Below the pieces are notes generated by a model, which made no database searches, was not told the DNA's origin, and saw only the letters and a program-made list of their open reading frames with translations. Below, in pieces: positions 58,122-64,000 of a stretch of DNA of 64,000 nt. The translations under genes were made by a program, and so were the position numbers. The DNA lies in assembly GCA_023388995.1 (NCBI GenBank), contig JAEWFD010000045.1, positions 1 through 64,000 on the forward strand. Reading direction: 5' to 3'. Source of the DNA: Bacillota bacterium (GTDB lineage Bacteria > Bacillota_I > Bacilli_A > Erysipelotrichales > Erysipelotrichaceae). Every line of letters begins with the position of its first letter. Position 1 is the first letter of the stretch.

Positions 58122-58782
58122 CTAGTATGTGTGTCTGCATCAAATGCATTTCCTGCGCCAGCTGCTGATAGCGATCGCTTCCCGGCAGCAATTGCGGCAA
58201 AATAGCCTCATATGCCTGATACCGTTTTTGGTAAAATTCATGAAACAGATCTGCGTGCTGCTCCAATAGCTTCGGACCAAACAAGATTTCTTCAGGATGC
58301 AAGATACGATCTTGCGTGGCCTGCCATACCAGAATCGGATAGTATTTATCCTCCTCTTGGACTAGCGCCTCTTCCAAAATCATAAATTGATGCTCACTGA
58401 GATAAGCACGAATCAGTTCCATATGCTGGTTCACCTGAATAATAATCCGCTTGTAATTGGGCAGCCGAGCAAAGGATGCCTGCAAAATCGCAAGCACCGT
58501 ATGCGCCCCCATTCCGGCAATCACCACTTCATCCACATCATCAGGAATATTTGCCAGTCCATCACTCAGAAGCGGAAAGACTTTGTCCTCCAATTCATAT
58601 TGGGCGATGGTTTTTTTGCTTTGCTTGAGCGGACCATCTTTTACCTCTGCTGCATAAGCTTTGGCAATTCGGCCATCCAATGCCAAAGCACATGGCAAAT
58701 ATGCATGATCACTTCCGATATCCGCCAAGACTGCAGCATAAGAAACAAACGCTGCGACTTGTTTTAGCCGTGGGGACAGCAT
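58093..58782 (-). CDS. trmK: tRNA (adenine(22)-N(1))-methyltransferase TrmK
   Basis: This 229-residue methyltransferase makes m1A22 in tRNAs. The SAM-binding motif is VLADIGSDHAYLPC near 18-31, followed by VIAGMGAHTVLAIL at about 87-100. The protein corresponds to Bacillus YqfN. It overlaps the sigA stop codon by 1 base (TGATG-like) and is likely translated with it. The C-terminal helices fit the family. Confidence 0.94.
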   Translation of the reverse strand: MLSPRLKQVAAFVSYAAVLADIGSDHAYLPCALALDGRIAKAYAAEVKDGPLKQSKKTIAQYELEDKVFPLLSDGLANIPDDVDEVVIAGMGAHTVLAILQASFARLPNYKRIIIQVNQHMELIRAYLSEHQFMILEEALVQEEDKYYPILVWQATQDRILHPEEILFGPKLLEQHADLFHEFYQKRYQAYEAILPQLLPGSDRYQQLAQEMHLMQTHILEKKRVERNT

Positions 58783-59966
58783 TAGGTCTTGTCAATGAAG
58801 TCCCGCAGCCGTTTGGAACGGGTTGGATGCTTCAACTTACGAAGGGCTTTGGCTTCAATTTGGCGAATTCGTTCTCTTGTAACATTGAACTCCCGGCCAA
58901 CTTCCTCCAGCGTGCGTGTTCTTCCATCATACAATCCAAAGCGCAAACGAAGCACTTTTTCTTCACGATCTGTCAAACCTTGCAGCACCATATTAATTTC
59001 ATCTTTAAGCAATTGGTTATTGGCATATTCATCCGGTGACAAGGCGTCTTTATCCTCAATGAAATCTCCTAAGTGGGAATCATCTTCCTCCCCAATTGGT
59101 GTTTCCAGCGATACCGGCTCCAAGGCAATCTTTTGAATTTCCCGCACTTTGTCCGGTGTAATATTCTCCATCCGTGCCGCAATTTCTTCCGCAGTCGGTT
59201 CCCGGCCATAGTCTTGCACCAATTGCCGTTGAATCCGTGTTAATTTATTGATGGTTTCCACCATATGTACCGGAATCCGAATCGTCCGTGCCTGATCCGC
59301 AATCGCTCTGGTAATCGCCTGGCGAATCCACCACGTTGCATAAGTAGAAAATTTGAATCCTTTGGTGTAATCAAACTTCTCAACAGCTTTGACAAGACCC
59401 ATGTTTCCTTCTTGAATCAAATCCAGAAACAACATTCCGCGTCCAACATACTTTTTGGCGATGGATACCACCAGCCGCAAGTTGGCCGCAATCAACATCC
59501 GCTTAGCCTCTTCATCGCCTTCCGCAATCCGCTGCGCAATGGCCGGCTCATCATCCGGATTCAGCAAGTTAACGCGTCCGATCTCTTTCAAATACATCTT
59601 AACCGGATCATTTACCTTAATTGAACCTGGCACTGACAAGGAAGGATCGATCAAAACAATATCATCTTCTTCATCATCAACAATATCGCTGTCTAAAATA
59701 TCATCATCTGTCAATTTATCATCTAAAACATCCGGTGAAAAATCATCATCAACCAGCTTGATTCCTTCTTGGGAAAACCAAAGCATCAAATCATCTAATT
59801 CATCTTCACTCAAATCTAAGTTTTCAATGCATTCAAATACATCCTTCTGCAATAAGAAGCCTGCTTCCTGACTGTATTGTTTGAAATCAACTTTAAGCTC
59901 ATCCAAGGTCTTAAATTGATTTACACCATTTACCTTTTTGACACTTGTAAGTTTTTGTGTGCTCAT
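58782..59966 (-). CDS. sigA: Primary sigma factor sigma-A (RpoD)
   Basis: The main vegetative sigma factor has 394 residues. Region 1.1 is a short acidic segment (about 70-110, Asp-rich), then region 1.2 (DPVKMYLKEIGRVNLL), region 2 with GLVKAVEKFDYTKGFKFSTYATWWIRQAI, region 3 and region 4 with VTRERIRQIEAKALRKLKHP. Strong sigma-A type promoters in the window match it. It sits between dnaG and trmK, the usual macromolecular synthesis operon. Confidence 0.97.
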   Translation of the reverse strand: MSTQKLTSVKKVNGVNQFKTLDELKVDFKQYSQEAGFLLQKDVFECIENLDLSEDELDDLMLWFSQEGIKLVDDDFSPDVLDDKLTDDDILDSDIVDDEEDDIVLIDPSLSVPGSIKVNDPVKMYLKEIGRVNLLNPDDEPAIAQRIAEGDEEAKRMLIAANLRLVVSIAKKYVGRGMLFLDLIQEGNMGLVKAVEKFDYTKGFKFSTYATWWIRQAITRAIADQARTIRIPVHMVETINKLTRIQRQLVQDYGREPTAEEIAARMENITPDKVREIQKIALEPVSLETPIGEEDDSHLGDFIEDKDALSPDEYANNQLLKDEINMVLQGLTDREEKVLRLRFGLYDGRTRTLEEVGREFNVTRERIRQIEAKALRKLKHPTRSKRLRDFIDKT

Positions 59967-61726
59967 TGCATAGCCCCTTTCTTCTGTTTCAAGTCGATCA
60001 CCGCTAACAATAATTCTGCTTTCTTCGCAGGATCTTGAATGCGGTTCGCTTCTTGCTTCAATGCTTCTATTTTTCTGTCATATTCATAAGCAATGACCGT
60101 ATTGCATGCCTGCTGCAATGCATCCGGATTCCATTGCTTGATCAAACGTTCATTTTCTTCCACTTCAAATATCAGCTCACAAAGGTCTTCTTCTTCATGA
60201 AGCATCGTTACCAGCTGCGATACATCCATTTCTTCATGGGTGCGATAGTAGCTGACCAGATACAATGCCAGATCTTTCATTTGATCTTGAATCAAAAACC
60301 CCAGCTGGCGTTCAAACAGCAGTGCTGCTTCCTTAAAATGCAACATCTGTGCTAGTATCTCAAGTTGTGCCAATTCTATTTTTGTTCTTTTTGTTACACC
60401 TTTAGTTTTGCCAGCTGTTGTTGTTTTATGTACATGAATTTGCGGTTTCAATTGATCCAGCTGAAACGAGGTAAAACCCGTCAGCTGACTCAAGCGCTCC
60501 TTGTAAACTTGTGCATCAAAAGCCTCAAATTGGACAATTTCCTGCATCATCAGGTTTGCGAATTCTTTATTATCGCTATAATTGCTTAAATTAAATTTTG
60601 TCGCATAATACGTAAACAGAAACTCGATCCAAGTCTGCGGTGTTTCCAGCATAACTTTGAGTTCTTCTTTGCCATATTGCTTTATAATTTCATCGGGATC
60701 CAGCTTCAAGCTGTTGCGCACGATGCCAAATGATACATTCATTTGCTTTAATAATTGCCCGGCTTTATAATTGGCGTTTTGACCCGCCTGGTCACCATCA
60801 TAGCAAAGCACTTGGTGCGGCGCCAGCTTACGCAGCTGCTGCACCTGTTCTTTTGTGAAGGCAGTTCCCATTGTTGCTACAACATTGTAGACTTGCACCC
60901 GGTACAGGGCAATTACATCCAGCGGACCTTCCACGATATACATCAATTTTTCCTGGCGGCTGCTGTTTTTTGCCCGATGCGCATTGTAGAGCACCTGTGA
61001 CTTTTCATATAATTCACTCTGAAAGCTGTTGATATATTTCGGACGTGCTTCATTTTGATCCTTCGGCATGATGCGGGCACTGAAGGCAATGGGATTGCCT
61101 TCTCCGTCATGGATCGGAAACAAGATCCTGCCCTCAAAGATATCCACCATGCCTCGTTCCGTCACACGGCAGACTCCGCTGGATACAATATCCTCATCAG
61201 AATATCCTTTCGCATGCAGAAACTGATACAGCTTGCTTCCGCCAAACGGCAGATAGCCCAGCTGGAAGGTCTGAATCAAAGCCTCATCCATATCCCGCTG
61301 ATGCAGATAATCCAGTGCATCTTTCCCATCTGCTGTTTGCAGCTGGTAGGAGGCAAAGGATATCGTATCATTCAGCACCTTATGCCATACCCGTTTCTTC
61401 GGATTGGTCATTACTTCTTTCTGACTGCTTTGCAGCGGCACATCAATATGGCAGATTTCGCCTACTTTGCGCACTGCATCCAGAAAGCCCAGCTGCTCAT
61501 ATTGCTGCACGAAGGTAAACACATTCCCTCCGGCATTGCAGACAAAGCATTTATATATCTGCTTATCGGTAGAAATGCTTAAAGACGGATCATGGTCATC
61601 ATGAAATGGACAGACGGCTGCATAATTACGCCCTTTTTTTGTCAAGGGCAGATATTGTCCGATCACTTCCACAATATCCGCTTTACTTCGAATCTCTTCG
61701 ATCAGCTGCTCCTGCAACTTTGCCAT
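59963..61726 (-). CDS. dnaG: DNA primase
   Basis: DnaG makes RNA primers for replication. The 587-residue protein has a CHC2 zinc finger (CPFHDDHDPS and CFVC at about 39-65), an N-terminal TOPRIM-associated domain and a TOPRIM core with EGPLDVIAL and CYDGDQAG. The C-terminal helicase-binding domain is divergent. It overlaps the sigA start by 4 bases. Confidence 0.97.
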   Translation of the reverse strand: MAKLQEQLIEEIRSKADIVEVIGQYLPLTKKGRNYAAVCPFHDDHDPSLSISTDKQIYKCFVCNAGGNVFTFVQQYEQLGFLDAVRKVGEICHIDVPLQSSQKEVMTNPKKRVWHKVLNDTISFASYQLQTADGKDALDYLHQRDMDEALIQTFQLGYLPFGGSKLYQFLHAKGYSDEDIVSSGVCRVTERGMVDIFEGRILFPIHDGEGNPIAFSARIMPKDQNEARPKYINSFQSELYEKSQVLYNAHRAKNSSRQEKLMYIVEGPLDVIALYRVQVYNVVATMGTAFTKEQVQQLRKLAPHQVLCYDGDQAGQNANYKAGQLLKQMNVSFGIVRNSLKLDPDEIIKQYGKEELKVMLETPQTWIEFLFTYYATKFNLSNYSDNKEFANLMMQEIVQFEAFDAQVYKERLSQLTGFTSFQLDQLKPQIHVHKTTTAGKTKGVTKRTKIELAQLEILAQMLHFKEAALLFERQLGFLIQDQMKDLALYLVSYYRTHEEMDVSQLVTMLHEEEDLCELIFEVEENERLIKQWNPDALQQACNTVIAYEYDRKIEALKQEANRIQDPAKKAELLLAVIDLKQKKGAMQ

Positions 61727-61743
61727 TTCATCCCCTGCCTATC

Positions 61744-63120
61744 TTAAAATGCAATTTTTTCTCTGATATAAGTGTTTAACTCCGCGATCGCAATACGCTC
61801 CTGAGTCATCGAATCCCGTTCACGTACGGTTACACAACCATCATTGGCTGTATCAAAGTCGATAGTAACACAGAATGGGGTTCCAATCGCATCCTGACGG
61901 CGATAGCGTTTCCCGATGCTTCCAGCTTCATCATATTCACACATGAATTCCTTGGAAAGCGTCGCATAAACAGCTAATGCTTTTTCATTGATTTGCTTGC
62001 TTAACGGCATCACGCAAACTTTGATAGGTGCCAATGCCGGATGCAGCCGCAAAACAAGCCGCTCATCATCTTCTTTAATTTGTTCTTTTTCATATGCGTC
62101 GCATAAGAAGGCAAGCATCAATCGTTCTACTCCGACAGAAGGTTCCACACAATAGGGAATATACTTCTCATTGGTCGTCGGATCCATGTATTCCATGCTT
62201 GTTTTGGAATGCTCCTGGTGCTGCTTCAAATCATAATCGGTACGATTGGCAATGCCCCATAGTTCACCCCAGCCGAATGGATACAGATATTCAATATCGC
62301 TGGTACCCTTGGAATAGAAAGACAGCTCTTCCTGGCTATGTTCCCTCAGCCTTGTATGTTCTAATGACAAGCCCAAATCCTGCAGCCATGCCAAACACGC
62401 TTTTTGCCAGTAGTCATACCACTCCATGTCTTCTCCCGGACGGCAGAAGAATTCCAGCTCCATTTGTTCGAATTCACGAACCCGGAAGATAAAGTTACCC
62501 GGAGTAATTTCATTGCGGAAAGACTTTCCGATTTGTCCGATCCCAAACGGTACTTTTTTACGCATGCTGCGCTGTACATTGCGGAAGTTCACAAACATTC
62601 CCTGAGCTGTTTCCGGACGCAGATAAATCGTATTCTTTGCATCTTCCAATACTCCTTGGAAGGTCTTAAACATCAAGTTAAACTGTCTGATTTCCGTAAA
62701 ATCACGAGAACCGCAATCCGGGCAGGCAATCTTGTGCGAAGTAATATATTCCTTCAACTCTTCATTGCTCCATCCTCCCGGATTTACTTGGCCATTGCTT
62801 TCATCTTCAATCAATTTGTCCGCACGATGCCGTGACTTGCAGTTCCGGCAATCCATCAGCGGATCAGAAAAAGTCTTCAAGTGTCCGCTTGCCTCCCATA
62901 CTTTGGGATTCATCAAAATAGCAGATTGAATCCCTACATTATAGGGACTTTCTTGTATAAATCGCTTCCACCAAGCTTTCTTGATGTTGTCACGCAACTC
63001 ACTGCCCAGCGGCCCGTAATCCCAAGTGTTCGCAAGACCACCATAAATTTCCGAACCTTGAAATACGAAACCGGAGCTTTTCAAATGGCTTACGATTTCA
63101 TCAAACTGCTTGTTATCCAT
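61744..63120 (-). CDS. glyS: Glycyl-tRNA synthetase, single-chain type
   Basis: This class II synthetase of the alpha-2 type has about 458 residues, unlike the alpha2-beta2 GlyQS of Bacillus. Class II motif 1 falls near IKKAWWKRFIQESPYNVG, motif 2 is FRNEITPGNFIFRVREFEQMELEFF and motif 3 is VEPSVGVERLMLAF. The start at 63120 follows AAAGGAT with good spacing, whereas the frame's first possible start, a TTG at 63210, lies right at the transcription start. A terminator-like hairpin lies in the leader. Confidence 0.95.
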   Translation of the reverse strand: MDNKQFDEIVSHLKSSGFVFQGSEIYGGLANTWDYGPLGSELRDNIKKAWWKRFIQESPYNVGIQSAILMNPKVWEASGHLKTFSDPLMDCRNCKSRHRADKLIEDESNGQVNPGGWSNEELKEYITSHKIACPDCGSRDFTEIRQFNLMFKTFQGVLEDAKNTIYLRPETAQGMFVNFRNVQRSMRKKVPFGIGQIGKSFRNEITPGNFIFRVREFEQMELEFFCRPGEDMEWYDYWQKACLAWLQDLGLSLEHTRLREHSQEELSFYSKGTSDIEYLYPFGWGELWGIANRTDYDLKQHQEHSKTSMEYMDPTTNEKYIPYCVEPSVGVERLMLAFLCDAYEKEQIKEDDERLVLRLHPALAPIKVCVMPLSKQINEKALAVYATLSKEFMCEYDEAGSIGKRYRRQDAIGTPFCVTIDFDTANDGCVTVRERDSMTQERIAIAELNTYIREKIAF

Positions 63121-63137
63121 GTTCATCATCCTTTCGA

Positions 63138-63167
63138 TAAAAAAAGTCAAACGTAAAAACGTTAGAC
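63138..63167 (-). terminator. Terminator-like hairpin in the glyS leader
   Basis: GTC-AACGT arms (63146-63154 with 63159-63167, one mismatch) are followed by seven T on the minus strand. The hairpin lies between the glyS promoter and start codon. It either ends the recO transcript or acts as an attenuator. Confidence 0.6.
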
Positions 63168-63210
63168 TACAAAATAATTGTCGAGTTTTATCCTCGTTTG
63201 TACGAGCCAA

Positions 63211-63238
63211 ATTATATCTACATTACAATCTTTGTCAA
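63211..63238 (-). promoter_or_regulatory. Strong sigma-A promoter of glyS
   Basis: TTGACA (63233-63238), 16 bp and TATAAT (63211-63216) on the minus strand, just beyond the recO stop codon. Confidence 0.8.
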
Positions 63239-63242
63239 GCAA

Positions 63243-63974
63243 CTATAAGTGTAATACCTCGCGGATGAATTTTTCACTGACACATCCGAAGGAACTGTGC
63301 TCTTTAATAAATTCCAAAATAAACAAGGCAACATCGATGGCTACATCGTGGGCAAAGGGAATTTTATCCAAATGCTCATAGCCTGCTTTCATCAACATCC
63401 GAAAGCACCGCAAGAAGTCAACCGTTTTCTTAGGCATTGAATATTCATAGCACTCTTCACAAATAAAACCACCATCTTGAATCGAAATCGCACAGATTTT
63501 AGATTCACTGCCGCAGCTGACACAGCCATCAACATAAGGTTCAATTCCAAACAGCCGGCAAGCACGTGCTAAATACAATGCAAAGCACATGGCAGGATTA
63601 GCGGCCGCTTGGAGTGCTTCGAACGCTGCTTGCAATTCCTCGTATGCGCCCTCCGGCTCTAATTCAAGCAGATATTCGCATACCTCCGCCATGCAAGTCG
63701 CAAAACTGCTGCGATATAAATCTTCTCTCAGCTGGCGGCAGCTTTGGAGCACTTCTCCGCCCGTTAAGGTATGAATCGGCTTCAACTCATGATAATCAAT
63801 CATCCATTTCCCTTTCACAAACGGCTGGCAATAAGCCACCTGCTTGCTGGTAATGGAACGTAAGGAACGCGCTACAACAGTCAACTTTCCATACTCCGAA
63901 GTCGCAATCTGCAGCAGCGCATCTTTATCCTTGTAATCCTGCTGCCGCAGCAGGATTCCTTCTACTTCGATCAT
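63243..63974 (-). CDS. recO: DNA repair protein RecO
   Basis: RecO loads RecA onto SSB-coated DNA in the RecFOR pathway. The 243-residue protein has an N-terminal OB fold (MIEVEGILLRQQDYKDKDALLQIAT), a helical core and a four-cysteine zinc finger (CVSCG and CEEC at about 149-175). Length is normal. Its ATG overlaps the stop codon of the upstream gene by 4 bases. Confidence 0.94.
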   Translation of the reverse strand: MIEVEGILLRQQDYKDKDALLQIATSEYGKLTVVARSLRSITSKQVAYCQPFVKGKWMIDYHELKPIHTLTGGEVLQSCRQLREDLYRSSFATCMAEVCEYLLELEPEGAYEELQAAFEALQAAANPAMCFALYLARACRLFGIEPYVDGCVSCGSESKICAISIQDGGFICEECYEYSMPKKTVDFLRCFRMLMKAGYEHLDKIPFAHDVAIDVALFILEFIKEHSSFGCVSEKFIREVLHL

Positions 63975-64000
63975 AGATCATCCTCATCGCTGTATCCGAG
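63971..64000 (-). CDS. 3' end of a gene upstream of recO, probably era
   Basis: The minus strand is open from the window edge to a TGA at 63971-63973, giving the last nine residues LGYSDEDDL. The stop overlaps the recO start as ATGA. In Bacillus and relatives era precedes recO, and an acidic C-terminus after a GY pair suits Era, but nine residues prove little. Confidence 0.5.
   Translation of the reverse strand, partial: LGYSDEDDL

Noticed and set aside
61055..61582. Plus-strand 175-residue frame inside dnaG
   Set aside because: It is antisense to a well-conserved primase region and has no start signal.
63120..63242. T-box riboswitch before glyS
   Set aside because: The leader is too short and lacks the TGGNACC box; only a simple hairpin is present.

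Overview
The window is a bacterial chromosome segment, most likely from a spore-forming low-to-mid GC Firmicute. The gene order follows the Bacillus subtilis chromosome closely in several blocks: (era)-recO-glyS-dnaG-sigA-trmK-ispH-yqfQ-cshB-nfo-ispG; efp-spoIIIAH-yqhY-nusB-xseA-xseB-ispA-dxs-tlyA-recN-spoIVB-spo0A; murC-ytxG-ytxH-ccpA; ezrA-nifS-thiI beside rpsD and tyrS; and a comGA-GG cluster. A single-chain glycyl-tRNA synthetase, the loss of argR, folD and accBC from the conserved blocks, and an isolated spoIIIAH suggest Erysipelotrichia rather than Bacilli or Clostridia. That placement is an inference. No rRNA, tRNA, CRISPR array, insertion sequence or prophage was seen.

Positions 1-16,400 are the accessory part. 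They hold an AraC-GGDEF fusion; an AT-rich plus-strand island of a MerR/TipAS regulator with a duplicated effector domain and a membrane protein; an IMP dehydrogenase resembling the Tritrichomonas enzyme as I recall it; a HAD phosphatase; two spore-protein-like low-complexity genes behind a sigma-F/G-like promoter; and a VTC-DUF4956-CotH operon with an adjacent two-component system. The two-component genes and the VTC operon have promoters with the same 11-bp-phased direct repeat 10 bp before the -10, so they probably form one regulon.

Positions 11,437-33,200 are mostly leftward housekeeping genes: thiI/nifS/ezrA, a plus-strand ecsC and rpsD with an untranslated leader, tyrS behind a tyrosine T-box, an FtsA-like actin homologue with a long extra C-terminal part, alkA, ccpA, ytxH/ytxG, murC, a protein with two SPIF/SPIY-G motifs, ytpR, an M42 peptidase, trmB, rsuA, the lipid II flippase ytgP/murJ and two lipoproteins.

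Positions 33,300-43,970 hold sporulation, isoprenoid and DNA repair genes (spo0A, spoIVB, recN, tlyA, dxs, ispA, xseBA, nusB, yqhY, spoIIIAH, efp). Promoter-like sites fit this: a 0A box before spo0A, a sigma-F/G-type promoter before spoIVB and a sigma-E-like one before spoIIIAH. Positions 44,100-48,540 carry the competence pseudopilus operon, a metallo-beta-lactamase-fold hydrolase and rpmG.

Positions 48,759-50,570 encode a SpoIID-like/peptidoglycan-binding/LysM protein cut in two by one in-frame amber codon. Positions 50,769-64,000 carry penicillin-binding protein 2, the ispG-ispH region and the sigA macromolecular-synthesis operon, ending in the last codons of an upstream gene that is probably era.
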